DNA of 22,652 nt from a virus. The notes under the pieces were generated by a model. The model searched no databases. It was not told where the DNA came from and was given only the letters and a program-made list of their open reading frames with translations. Shown here in pieces: positions 7,624 through 14,886 of the stretch (the stretch's first letter is position 1; each line of letters begins with the position of its first letter). The stretch spans positions 1 through 22,652 of IMG/VR virus record IMGVR_UViG_3300025872_000328. One strand, 5' to 3'. The translations under genes and the position numbers were made by a program.

Positions 7624-9011
7624 GCGGTGGTCGGCATACCCGGAGGAGTCATATCAATGCGCTCCTTCTCATCATCAAAGCTGACTTCTGGCCTGATGAT
7701 GTCACCCTTTACCAGATTGTCGAACAGCGTCTGGTGACTAATAGCGCCTGCCTGCCAAGACTTAACCAGTTCGGCAACGTCTTGGTGCGTCATTGACTGC
7801 GGAATATAGTCGCGGTTGATCTCGATTCGCACATCTCCAGCAATGCTTGACCAGTTCGCCATCCATTCAAGGCAATGGGTTAGGCCAATGCTGATTGACT
7901 GGGCAATAGATGCCAGAACAGAGTTCTCTCCTGCTCTATGAATAGCAGCAGTCTGTGCAGTTTCTGTTGTGCGTTTTTCTGGTGCAAGGATTCTGGCCCC
8001 TAATGTAGCCATCATGGATTCCTTTGAGCGCAATGCTTCCCTCAGTTCGGAGAGTCCCTGACCTGAGAACTCGAGATAGAAAGCCTTTGCTGCTGGGTCG
8101 GGAAGCAGCCAAGCTGTGCCTGATCCGATTCTGAGTTGCGCTGATTGGTCATCAGAATAAAAACCAGTGACAACCGGAGTTGGCAGGCCCGTGAAATGCA
8201 GTCCGTGTTCGTAATCAGCGGTAGTTCTGTAATGGCTGATGTTAACGTCAACCAAGTCAAGCAGAGGAGGCTTGTCCACGTTTGGCCTGTTGTCACGGAC
8301 TCCAAAGAACTCAAACGGGATACGGGCAATCGGTCTGCCTTGTGACTGCGGGAACAGTTCAGACTCGACATAGAAGTCACCCTTTTCATTCTTGCGGAAT
8401 ACCCGCTGGCGGTAGATACCTTCTGGCAGATCCAGTACCCGCCATTGGGTTTTACATTCAGCCTTAAATTCGTCCTCGTAGATTTCGTAATCTTCTTCGA
8501 GAACGACCAAGGTCAGCATATCTATGCCTTGGATGCGGTCTGTGCGCCAGTTAATGATGGCCTCTGCGTCATACATCCGCATATATGGGCGCATACCCAG
8601 CGTCTGGGCCTGTGCCAGCGTGATTGCCTCTGCCATTGGTGGATGGTCTACCAGCACACCGCAGCGACCAATCTTGACCACTTCCTCTGCAAGCATCTCT
8701 GCGAACTGATGCAGTGATAGTCCAGACATCGTGATGTCAGCTACCAGTGACTCCATTGCCGTTGAGTATTCAGTAACCGGTGGCTTCAGGAACATCATGC
8801 CTGTCAGACCATCAATGGTGCGCTGTGTCGCGTTATAGAACAGTGCTCGATCTCGGTAGCCTTTGTATTCTTGATCTGTTTGCCCAGACAGCCTTGGTAG
8901 GTACTTGACGCCGTGTTCGTGGATCTCATCCTGACCTTCAGCGGCGTGTTCGCACCGTTCCCACTGGTCATAATGCTCTTCGTATTCTTCGTGCTTTGTG
9001 TCTACTGCCAT
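7620..9011 (-). CDS. Portal protein, DUF4055 family
   Basis: A 463-residue protein that I recognise as the DUF4055 type of portal protein. Clues are the N-terminal YLPRLSGQTDQEYKGYRDRA, the following TIDGLTGMMFLKPP, then ISHYRTTADYEHGLHFTGLP and a C-terminal helical region (TETAQTAAIHRAGENSVLAS) matching the portal stem and wing layout. Portals form the dodecameric DNA gate at one capsid vertex and bind terminase and connector proteins. It lies between large terminase (one base gap) and the Mu F-like gene (ATGA overlap), exactly the expected order. Confidence 0.88.
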   Translation of the reverse strand: MAVDTKHEEYEEHYDQWERCEHAAEGQDEIHEHGVKYLPRLSGQTDQEYKGYRDRALFYNATQRTIDGLTGMMFLKPPVTEYSTAMESLVADITMSGLSLHQFAEMLAEEVVKIGRCGVLVDHPPMAEAITLAQAQTLGMRPYMRMYDAEAIINWRTDRIQGIDMLTLVVLEEDYEIYEDEFKAECKTQWRVLDLPEGIYRQRVFRKNEKGDFYVESELFPQSQGRPIARIPFEFFGVRDNRPNVDKPPLLDLVDVNISHYRTTADYEHGLHFTGLPTPVVTGFYSDDQSAQLRIGSGTAWLLPDPAAKAFYLEFSGQGLSELREALRSKESMMATLGARILAPEKRTTETAQTAAIHRAGENSVLASIAQSISIGLTHCLEWMANWSSIAGDVRIEINRDYIPQSMTHQDVAELVKSWQAGAISHQTLFDNLVKGDIIRPEVSFDDEKERIDMTPPGMPTTA

Positions 9012-9012
9012 G

Positions 9013-10278
9013 CTAAATACCTACTACGCGGGCAAACTGCGGTCTATTGTTCTGGATAGGATAGCGATATACCACAAAATAGCCTGTCGCGTCATTCGAG
9101 TGGTCGAATCCAGATGCCTTGTCAGGTTCACCAGACTTGCTGTATGCCTGTTTTTCCAAGGCTTCAGCCAGAACAGGACAGTTATCAACGTTGACGCGAT
9201 ATCTCCGCTCTTCGATTGCTTTATTCATCGACAGGACGCGATCCTTGACTGCCGGGTTGCGTGAATCTACGCAAACCTGAAACCCTGCCGCACGAAGCAA
9301 AGCGTGATCAGATTGCGAGGCATTGTTGGTCTTTCGTGCAGAACCGCTGGCATCTGGATAAACCATGATGTGGTGACCTGGATATCTGTCTTTGATGATC
9401 TTGATCATTTCAGGCGTATCAAACGCCTTCACAATTTCCTCAACCGCTATTGGGTCATCATTTCTGATGACATGGACAACTGCCGCCATGTTGGTGACAT
9501 TGAAATCCATCCCGATGTGCAATGCTTCGCCAGGCTTGCTGTGTTTTGGCGCAATGATCGTGGCATCAGAACCGTTAAGTCTGCGGTCGAAAGATGGGTA
9601 GACGGAGCCTGCATTCAAATTGACGAATTCGCCATCAAGATATGCCGCCAGCTGGTTGCTACTGTACGTTGCGCGTAACTGATCGACGTATCCATCAGGC
9701 AGGTACGGATTGCTCCATGTTGATGCCCTTATCAGTTCGTATCCTTGCGCAGGATTCTTCCCCCACCGTTCGTACATGAAACCAAATCCTTCTGGCGTAG
9801 ACACAGCCGCAAGCGTATTCGCAGAACCGTCCGGCTTTTTCTGCCGACAACGGCCTAGCATCTTGATCCATACGTCATTGGCCTGATCCGGTCTTAGCGT
9901 ATCCGCTTCGTCAATGATCCCGTCTGCAATCTCAAAGCCGACCAATCGAGATGGGTTATCGGCTGATCGGAATATGATCTGGCTTTCGTTTTCAAGAGTC
10001 AGGATGGAATCGGCTTTGTTCAGTTTGTAGCTGACCTTCCATGATGAAAGCAGCTCTTCAAATCTAGGCCATGCGATCAGCCGCACAAGATCGAAAGTCG
10101 GCTCTACAAAGCCAAAATCCATTTTTCGGTAGCGTAGTGCCTGTATCGCAAGTCGCGTTACAGCCGCCTGCGATTTCCCAGACCCGTATCCAGCCACCAT
10201 AGCGGGATGCCTTGCTTCGGAGAATACGAATTCCTCCTGTGGGTCAGTGAGCGCTAGCGTTATTTTGTTGATGCTCAA
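9013..10278 (-). CDS. Terminase large subunit
   Basis: A 421-residue packaging motor with both domains complete. ATPase: Walker A GYGSGKSQ at residues 30-37, Walker B IIDEAD at 121-126. RNase H-like nuclease: GMDFN with acidic D258, YPDASG with D309, and HSNDA with D396. The initiator is TTG at 10278, ten bases after a perfect AAGGAG (10289-10294), both lying within the small terminase gene, which overlaps by 35 bases. The enzyme drives DNA translocation into the procapsid and cuts concatemers. Whether packaging is by cos or pac sites cannot be told from this window. Confidence 0.95.
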   Translation of the reverse strand: MSINKITLALTDPQEEFVFSEARHPAMVAGYGSGKSQAAVTRLAIQALRYRKMDFGFVEPTFDLVRLIAWPRFEELLSSWKVSYKLNKADSILTLENESQIIFRSADNPSRLVGFEIADGIIDEADTLRPDQANDVWIKMLGRCRQKKPDGSANTLAAVSTPEGFGFMYERWGKNPAQGYELIRASTWSNPYLPDGYVDQLRATYSSNQLAAYLDGEFVNLNAGSVYPSFDRRLNGSDATIIAPKHSKPGEALHIGMDFNVTNMAAVVHVIRNDDPIAVEEIVKAFDTPEMIKIIKDRYPGHHIMVYPDASGSARKTNNASQSDHALLRAAGFQVCVDSRNPAVKDRVLSMNKAIEERRYRVNVDNCPVLAEALEKQAYSKSGEPDKASGFDHSNDATGYFVVYRYPIQNNRPQFARVVGI

Positions 10279-10600
10279 TGACTAACGGCTCCTTCATGGT
10301 TGGGCGTTCAATGGCGAAGTGATAGCCGGTTGTGATGGCTACCTCACCAGACTGCTCCACCCTTGATAGTTTAGGCGCGGCAAATTCTGCAAGTTTCGTC
10401 AGAAGATCAAGCGCCTTTGCAGGATCATCAGCCGCAACCTGTTCCAGCCACAGCGATACGTTGTCTGCATTCTGTTCAAGCAATTTAGTCACCGTTTCGC
10501 GGAATGTTTTGGTGGCTTTGTTAGGCACTCCTGGTTTACGCCCAAGGCCACGATTACCCGTACCTGACCGTACTTTATGGGCTTCCTGTTGTGTCTCCAT
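10244..10600 (-). CDS. Probable terminase small subunit
   Basis: A 118-residue basic protein next to the large terminase. The N-terminus GRKPGVPNKATKTFRETV, a GRPKG-type DNA-binding start, and the helix ADDPAKALDLLTKLAEFAAP are seen in many phage proteins encoded just before TerL. GGAGG lies four bases before the ATG. It overlaps TerL by 35 bases and DUF3310 by 26 bases. I infer it to be the DNA-recognition subunit from position and sequence style. The alternative is an unrelated small DNA-binding protein. Confidence 0.65.
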   Translation of the reverse strand: METQQEAHKVRSGTGNRGLGRKPGVPNKATKTFRETVTKLLEQNADNVSLWLEQVAADDPAKALDLLTKLAEFAAPKLSRVEQSGEVAITTGYHFAIERPTMKEPLVIEHQQNNASAH

Positions 10601-10826
10601 TCGCCCTCCGCATCACTTCATCAAGTTTTTCAGCATAGTGGATAGCCTTCTCCGCATCATCATTAGCGCCATCCTTCCTGCCCTGTCGCATCGAATACTT
10701 GATGATGTTTCCTTTTAGGAATCCAACAAACTCTTCATGCGTCAGAACGGATTGCATCACATCCCACGGCTGCATCGCCATGTCTTTGTAATGCGTCCCT
10801 CCAATCTGTTTTGCGTCTGCGTTCAT
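10575..10826 (-). CDS. DUF3310 family protein
   Basis: An 83-residue protein of the DUF3310 family: IGGTHYKDMAMQPWDVM at the N-terminus, then FLKGNIIKYSMRQGRKDG and DAEKAIHYAEKLDE. Members are frequent in phages, sometimes annotated as nucleotide-kinase-like, and often lie beside nucleotide metabolism genes. The true activity is not established to my knowledge. It is coupled to the MazG-like gene by an ATGA overlap, which supports a joint role around nucleotide pools. Confidence 0.9.
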   Translation of the reverse strand: MNADAKQIGGTHYKDMAMQPWDVMQSVLTHEEFVGFLKGNIIKYSMRQGRKDGANDDAEKAIHYAEKLDEVMRRANGDTTGSP

Positions 10827-11125
10827 GCTTCTTTGACAAAAAGTCCATCCACCATTTTACCTTTTCGATCCTTAATCGCCTGCCACGCATATTCAATACA
10901 GGTTTCTACATCAACATTCCACATATGCGCCTGTATAACCAGCGTAACCATAATATCTCCAATGGCATCAACCGCCAGATAACCATCGTTTAATTCTATG
11001 GCTTCAAATAACTCCGATAGTTCCTCTTTGGTCTTGTCTGCCTGACGGGTTCTTGATGATCCATGCTCAGGATCAAATATCCCTCTGTCAGTTGCCCATT
11101 GGATTATTTCTTTTTCGCGGTGCAT
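10823..11125 (-). CDS. MazG-like nucleotide pyrophosphohydrolase
   Basis: A 100-residue, all-alpha protein with the MazG-type metal-binding pattern. A helix with KEELSELFEAI (about residues 33-43) supplies the ExxE-like acids, and VDAIGDIMVTLVIQA (about 52-66) supplies the Asp pair. Such enzymes hydrolyse nucleoside triphosphates to monophosphates and pyrophosphate. Phage copies are thought to clean nucleotide pools or alter host (p)ppGpp-type signalling. The ATG at 11125 lies within the end of the preceding small gene (38-base overlap). The substrate cannot be inferred. Confidence 0.8.
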   Translation of the reverse strand: MHREKEIIQWATDRGIFDPEHGSSRTRQADKTKEELSELFEAIELNDGYLAVDAIGDIMVTLVIQAHMWNVDVETCIEYAWQAIKDRKGKMVDGLFVKEA

Positions 11126-11306
11126 TATTCAATATCTCCAGTGTTAATTGTCTGATGGTGGCGATTGTATCCGCGTCGAGCGTTGCTGACCACCTGACCA
11201 TCCATCCGCGTCGCTCCATGTTCGATGGCAGTGATGCAAGGAACCTTGCGCGGCATTTTAGGCAGTCCCAGTGGTGGATGGGGCCTGCGCAAGGGTGATC
11301 TACCAA
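11088..11306 (-). CDS. Small Cys-containing phage protein, 72 residues
   Basis: A short protein with HHWDCLKCRARFLASLPSN followed by a helix starting MERRGWMVRW. The CxxCR.RFL..LP pattern followed by arginines is one I have seen in small phage proteins of unknown role; a single CxxC could form half of a zinc site. The initiator appears to be TTG at 11306, with AGG eight bases upstream, and it overlaps the stop of the 43-residue ORF by seven bases. Another frame across the same bases is open (see rejected items), so the choice rests on the recognised motif and the tight overlaps. Confidence 0.6.
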   Translation of the reverse strand: MVDHPCAGPIHHWDCLKCRARFLASLPSNMERRGWMVRWSATLDADTIATIRQLTLEILNNAPRKRNNPMGN

Positions 11307-11431
11307 TAGGGCAACCTGTTTTGATAGGTTGCACTGGCATCAAAGCCACACCATCCGTGGCCTGTAGCGTTTTTTTTGCCTTCAAAGTGCATCCTGTTTT
11401 CATTTTCTATATACGTTTTTTTTACGCGCAT
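11300..11431 (-). CDS. Possible 43-residue protein
   Basis: A short frame starting MRVKKTYIENENR and ending GFDASATYQNRLPYW. Its stop overlaps the TTG start of the 72-residue gene, and AGGA precedes the ATG by four bases. The end looks protein-like (Trp, Tyr, Asn mix). It would be the first gene of the leftward MazG/terminase series after the repeat region. It contains one copy of the GGTTGCACTG repeat. No family recognised; the call is tentative. Confidence 0.4.
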   Translation of the reverse strand: MRVKKTYIENENRMHFEGKKNATGHGWCGFDASATYQNRLPYW

Positions 11432-11585
11432 CCTGTCCTATATCCTCTTTTTTCTTTTTTATACTCTTTATCTATATATAGGTTACACTGGTTACACTGT
11501 AAGCAATAAAAGAACATAAAATCAATGACTTAGGACAGGAAAGCCTTCAGTGCAACCTCAAAAAGGTTTACCTATGGTTGCACTG
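11311..11585 (+). repeat. Repeat cluster, candidate origin or operator
   Basis: Five copies of GGTTRCACTG are present: 11327-11336, 11481-11490 and 11490-11499 (tandem, sharing one base), 11548-11557 (inverted), and 11576-11585. The last two form a perfect 10-bp inverted repeat around an 18-base spacer that itself contains AGGTTTACCT. GCAACCT (11311-11317) pairs with AGGTTGC (11326-11332). TCCTGTCCTA (11431-11440) and TAGGACAGGA (11531-11540) are a perfect inverted pair. GCATCCTGT occurs twice (11389, 11428). The middle (11400-11480) is very A+T-rich with long T-runs. The cluster adjoins the primase-helicase 3' end. The layout fits an initiator-bound origin with an unwinding region; a leftward promoter with operators is the alternative. 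Confidence 0.6.
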
Positions 11586-13645
11586 TTTAGCTTCGGACAC
11601 AGCAGCAGGCTGACTCCGTTGCTTCGTCTTGACCTGTTTCCATTCATGCGCCGGATGTGTCCACCGACTGATGTTGCATCCGATCTTGTCGGCTTATCGA
11701 TGCCAATGGACTGCAAAATATCCGTTGCAGTTTTCCATTCCCAAAGTGATTCTGGATCATCCCACGCCATGCGCGTGTTGATGCGCTCAACGATTGGATC
11801 AACCGCTGTGAATTGTTCATTATGTTCATTCAGTAAATCCATTTCTTCTGGTGTAAGAAAATAAGATTCCCCTTTTCGGTAATGGTGTAATACTTCAGCC
11901 CATACTTGCTGCATATCTATATCGTGCGAATGATTTATCTCCCTCGCTTCAATCGTCCAGAATCGTCTGTTACCTGTTGGATCATTTAAAAACTGTTTTG
12001 GATTCACTGATCCGAAGAATACAGTGCGTCTCGCATAGTGGGATTTTTTTCTGGCATATGCCCTGCGTAATACATCAGATTTGTTTGTGATAAACGCCTT
12101 CAATGCGGCGATATCTGATTTCTTGAACGTAGAATCGAGTTCTCCAAGTTCCACCAGCCAGAATGAGCAGGCTTGCTCCACTGAATCCTTGTCATCAGGA
12201 CGAAGCATCATGCCTTCCTTCAGCAGATCAAGTTCTTCTGGAACTAGTGACTTGAACCATTTGGTTTTGCCTAGGTACTGATCACCCTGGATTACCAAGA
12301 TTCCAGGAGCTGCCACGCCAGTCGGTGAAAATGCCGCCGCCACAGCCGACAGGAGCCACCGATACATCAAGATTTCTTTGAGTTCGTTGTCCTTGTTATG
12401 AGCCGTGTAGATCGTGTTGTAGAGGGTCGCTAATCGCTCCTCGCCATCCCACGGCTTTGATTCGATCCATGTTGCTACAGGATTGAATAGGTTCTGGTCT
12501 GCAAGATATGTAAGGAATTCTGGAACACGCGGCGTTGGAAAGTTGAACCGACTGCACTCGCTGATGATCCATGCAAGCGAAGCGTTGTCCTTGTTGTCTA
12601 CGCTGAACGATTTCCCAGGTATCAGGATTTCATCGTCCTTGCTTATGACGTTGTACCGAATCGTTACACCAAGCCGATAGATGATTTGCTTCAAGTTGTC
12701 GATGTGGGCAAGCGGCTTTCCTTTGTCGTTCGTGTGTTTCAGCGGTTCATGGTAATTTGTGATAATTTCCGGCGCGTAGACCGTTTCAGCGTGAACCGTT
12801 TCATCATGGATAGCTTCAATCTGAATTGGTTCGACTGGTTCAGGTTCTACGTATTCCCACAGTGGCGCGGCTTTGCAGATATTGACCAGCGTTTCTTTGG
12901 TTCCACCTGCTTTTAGCCAGTCTGATACATCGCCCTTGATTGGCAAATCTGGAAGATTAACGATCCTGATTGAAGTAGCCACGTTGCGTAGCTTGGACGC
13001 TACCAGTAACGCGTGATCTTGCCCAGCTTCGTCGTTGTCTGGAAGAATGACAACCAGTCGATTGCGGAAATATTGGACTATTTCGTCAGGAAACTTCCCT
13101 GCGCCTCCACTGTTGCACGTTGCGACCAGCCCTAGATTCCATAGCGAGTCAGCATCCTTTTCGCCTTCAACGATTAGAATCGTGTCGTTGCGCTTGTTGA
13201 ATTCCGGCAACCGATACGGAAGCGGTTTGATTCCCTTAATGCTCCACGATCCATCTGATGACCTTTGTCTGAACGTCTTTGGATTATCAAAGCGCATGAC
13301 CTGATAACGCAGTTCGCCATGCTCATCGACGTAGTTATACGTTGCGGCAAGTGTCCCTGATTTCTTTGATTGCGCTGGCTTAAATTCTGATTTCGGCTTG
13401 ATGCCTACATCCTCAAGCCATTTGATAGCGTCAGCGATAGACCCTCCACGGATATGCGTGATCAGATCAAGCGGGCCGCCACCTGTCTTTTCTTCGTGGT
13501 CGTACCATGTGCCTTCGTCTAGGTTGACTGACTTTGAGCCGTGTTGCCCAAAGCGTAACCGCTGACCACCGTTTTTTGTTTCTGTCGGCTTATCGCCAAA
13601 GATTTCCCGAACGATTGCAGGGAAGTATTGCGTGAATTCGCTCAT
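11558..13645 (-). CDS. Primase-helicase: TOPRIM + VapE-type ATPase
   Basis: A 695-residue replication protein. The N-terminal 100 residues resemble phage primase entry domains (GTWYDHEEKTGGGPLDLI), without a visible zinc-binding Cys set. A TOPRIM fold follows: VEGEKDAD at 159-166 and PDNDEAG at 202-208, the metal-binding acids of primases. The C-terminal half is a virulence-associated E (VapE) type SF3-like ATPase: Walker A GDQYLGKTKW at 454-463, Walker B-like FWLVELGELD at 495-504, then RTVFFGSVN and GNRRFW. The enzyme should unwind DNA and make primers for phage replication. AGGA lies six bases before the ATG. The last nine codons run into the repeat cluster at 11548-11585, consistent with an origin at the gene end. 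Confidence 0.9.
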   Translation of the reverse strand: MSEFTQYFPAIVREIFGDKPTETKNGGQRLRFGQHGSKSVNLDEGTWYDHEEKTGGGPLDLITHIRGGSIADAIKWLEDVGIKPKSEFKPAQSKKSGTLAATYNYVDEHGELRYQVMRFDNPKTFRQRSSDGSWSIKGIKPLPYRLPEFNKRNDTILIVEGEKDADSLWNLGLVATCNSGGAGKFPDEIVQYFRNRLVVILPDNDEAGQDHALLVASKLRNVATSIRIVNLPDLPIKGDVSDWLKAGGTKETLVNICKAAPLWEYVEPEPVEPIQIEAIHDETVHAETVYAPEIITNYHEPLKHTNDKGKPLAHIDNLKQIIYRLGVTIRYNVISKDDEILIPGKSFSVDNKDNASLAWIISECSRFNFPTPRVPEFLTYLADQNLFNPVATWIESKPWDGEERLATLYNTIYTAHNKDNELKEILMYRWLLSAVAAAFSPTGVAAPGILVIQGDQYLGKTKWFKSLVPEELDLLKEGMMLRPDDKDSVEQACSFWLVELGELDSTFKKSDIAALKAFITNKSDVLRRAYARKKSHYARRTVFFGSVNPKQFLNDPTGNRRFWTIEAREINHSHDIDMQQVWAEVLHHYRKGESYFLTPEEMDLLNEHNEQFTAVDPIVERINTRMAWDDPESLWEWKTATDILQSIGIDKPTRSDATSVGGHIRRMNGNRSRRSNGVSLLLCPKLNSATIGKPF

Positions 13646-13667
13646 CGTCCGTCCTGATGAAATCCGT

Positions 13668-13726
13668 CAAATAAAAACGCCCCAGGCAATGACGGCATTG
13701 CTTTTCGGTGATCGGCCTAGGGGCGT
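13668..13726 (-). terminator. Complex intrinsic terminator before primase gene
   Basis: Minus-strand RNA has ACGCCCCUAGG pairing with CCUGGGGCGU (one bulge), an inner hairpin GCAAUG-CCGU-CAUUGC, and the outer stem ends in GUUUUUAUUU. An 11-bp inverted repeat (13661-13671 with 13746-13756, AATCCGTCAAA) flanks it, one arm lying inside the end of the upstream gene. It should stop leftward transcripts before the primase gene unless antitermination applies. Confidence 0.8.
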
Positions 13727-13738
13727 GGGTAGTTTAGC

Positions 13739-14287
13739 CTAAAACTTTGACGGATTCTTATCGTGCCAATCAAGAGCTATTTTTAATGCTGATTTTGCAT
13801 CATCAGCAACAATTAGCTTGTTTGCCATTGTTTTTGCAAACCAGGTATCCGTTGAGTCAAATGGATTGCATCCTATATAAATTGGCTTGCACATTCCTCT
13901 GGCGCATCCAATTTCCGCAATTGTTCCATATGCGTGTTCGCTTTCATCTCCAAACCATGCAAACACAAAATCCGCTGCTTGAATTCCGGCAATTGATTTT
14001 TCTACGACAAAATATCTTAAAAAATCTTTCATGCCATGCCCTTCTAATGGCGCATCATCATCAAAGAAAAATCTATCACATGATGGGCCAACTGCATGAT
14101 CATAAGCGTGAGCGCAAGCGTGATCACATCCAACTGTAAATGGGCCTGTGTACGTCAGTTTCCTTCCATCAAAACTAAAGTCAACAAACTCTGCCTTGTG
14201 ATATTCATCTCCATTCCTTGCTATATCATCAACAATTCCAAATCGCGATCTATCTTTGTGAATTCTTCCGGCAATGTAAATTTTCAT
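13739..14287 (-). CDS. Nucleoside 2-deoxyribosyltransferase-like protein
   Basis: A 182-residue protein with a Rossmann-like N-terminus MKIYIAGRIH and, at residues 103-139, the pattern of nucleoside 2-deoxyribosyltransferase-like enzymes: GIQAADFVFAWFGD then YGTIAEIGCARG (E125 in the place of the usual catalytic Glu) and KPIYIG. Such enzymes move a deoxyribose between bases or hydrolyse modified nucleosides. Unusual is a His/Cys-rich stretch at 54-70 (CDHACAHAYDHAVGPSC), which may bind a metal. The gene looks more A+T-rich in wobble positions than its neighbours, suggesting separate acquisition. It is preceded by a structured leader and followed by a terminator, so it looks like a self-contained unit. 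Substrate unknown. Confidence 0.65.
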   Translation of the reverse strand: MKIYIAGRIHKDRSRFGIVDDIARNGDEYHKAEFVDFSFDGRKLTYTGPFTVGCDHACAHAYDHAVGPSCDRFFFDDDAPLEGHGMKDFLRYFVVEKSIAGIQAADFVFAWFGDESEHAYGTIAEIGCARGMCKPIYIGCNPFDSTDTWFAKTMANKLIVADDAKSALKIALDWHDKNPSKF

Positions 14288-14405
14288 AAATGCTCCGGGC
14301 CAAAAAAAGGCCCATCAAGTGAGGATGTGGTGGAACTCCCGATCCTAAACGACTGGGACACACCCTCAATTCATGAGCCTTTGTCGGGTTCCACGCCGAC
14401 CGTGG
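14288..14405 (-). ncRNA. Structured mRNA leader (candidate cis-regulatory RNA)
   Basis: The 118-base gap on the minus strand can fold well. GUGGAAC (14394-14388) pairs with GUUCCAC (14336-14330), continued by CGG-type pairing 14387-14384 with 14342-14339. Inside are hairpins with stems 14365-14368/14374-14377 and 14355-14357/14363-14365. CCACG (14405-14401) can instead pair with CGUGG (14395-14391), which excludes the first stem. A last hairpin GGGCC-U7-GGCCC (14313-14297) sits just before GGAG and the start codon. Exclusive pairings and a hairpin at the ribosome site are typical of regulatory leaders. No known riboswitch class was recognised. Confidence 0.45.
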
Positions 14406-14750
14406 TTATTTTAGCAGGTTGATTGCGTCCTTTGCACTCCTAACCACCCCCGCAATCCCACCCGCCTGATTAACGCGCAAGATGAACCGCTCCTGATCAT
14501 CAGTAACGCGACCCGTAGCGGTCTTGACTTCAGGAGCCAAGAACCTGCCATCAGGCGCGATTCCGATAATGTCCGATGATCCGACGCACAGGCCAACGTG
14601 CAAACGTCGCGGTTTTTTCAGGATTACATCGCCGTTTTTCAAATAAATTGGTTCGCCTACCCATGCAAGGCCAGTATTTTGCCGCCATACGGTGCATCCG
14701 GCCTCGGATAGAGCGAGGAGGCATTGGTTTTGAATGTTTTGTTCACTCAT
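14406..14750 (-). CDS. VRR-NUC domain nuclease
   Basis: A 114-residue protein starting MSEQNIQNQCLLALSEAG at ATG 14750, nine bases after GGAGG. A 14-codon upstream extension is open but lies inside the preceding small gene. Motifs of the VRR-NUC (PD-(D/E)XK-like) family are clear: GSSDIIGIAPDGRFLAPEVK supplies the Asp and ExK, followed by GRVTDDQERFI. Stand-alone phage VRR-NUC proteins are thought to cut branched or flapped DNA, similar to Holliday-junction resolvases, and often accompany replication helicases as here. The start overlaps the upstream stop (14743-14750). Confidence 0.88.
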   Translation of the reverse strand: MSEQNIQNQCLLALSEAGCTVWRQNTGLAWVGEPIYLKNGDVILKKPRRLHVGLCVGSSDIIGIAPDGRFLAPEVKTATGRVTDDQERFILRVNQAGGIAGVVRSAKDAINLLK

Positions 14751-14886
14751 TCTGTAATGCCTCCACCCTAGCCACCGCCTCTGGTATGCCATTCGAAACC
14801 TTAATGGCTACACGCTCCAGGAACGCCTCAACCTCATCAACCGTTGCGCCCGGCCTTGCGCGGGTAAAAAATTCTTCATCTGTCAT
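14743..14886 (-). CDS. Small acidic protein, 47 residues
   Basis: Starts MTDEEFFTRARPGATVDEVE; the rest is one probable helix (AFLERVAIKVSNGIPEAVAR). Start and stop both overlap neighbours: ATGA with the helicase stop and an eight-base overlap with the VRR-NUC start. AGGGGA stands five bases before the ATG. The tight overlaps on both sides make it a real gene. No family recognised; a helper of the helicase or nuclease is a guess from position. Confidence 0.7.
   Translation of the reverse strand: MTDEEFFTRARPGATVDEVEAFLERVAIKVSNGIPEAVARVEALQNE

Noticed and set aside
11125-11403. A 92-residue open frame on the minus strand, starting MKTGCTLKAKK.
   Set aside because: It runs through the same bases as the 72-residue ORF, whose CxxCR.RFL motif I recognise, and its own sequence is Pro/Arg-rich with no familiar pattern. 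Not fully excluded.
11401-11480. Long T-runs as rightward or leftward terminators.
   Set aside because: No stable stem stands directly before them on either strand; better explained as an A+T-rich unwinding or promoter region.
14330-14394. Possible tRNA or tRNA-like element because of a 7-bp closing stem.
   Set aside because: It is too short (65 bases), has no T-loop GTTCRA in the right place, and no anticodon arm of 5 bp with a 7-base loop.
14288-14405. Hammerhead or other known self-cleaving ribozyme.
   Set aside because: The CUGAUGA and GAAA core of hammerheads is missing, and I could not fit twister or pistol cores.
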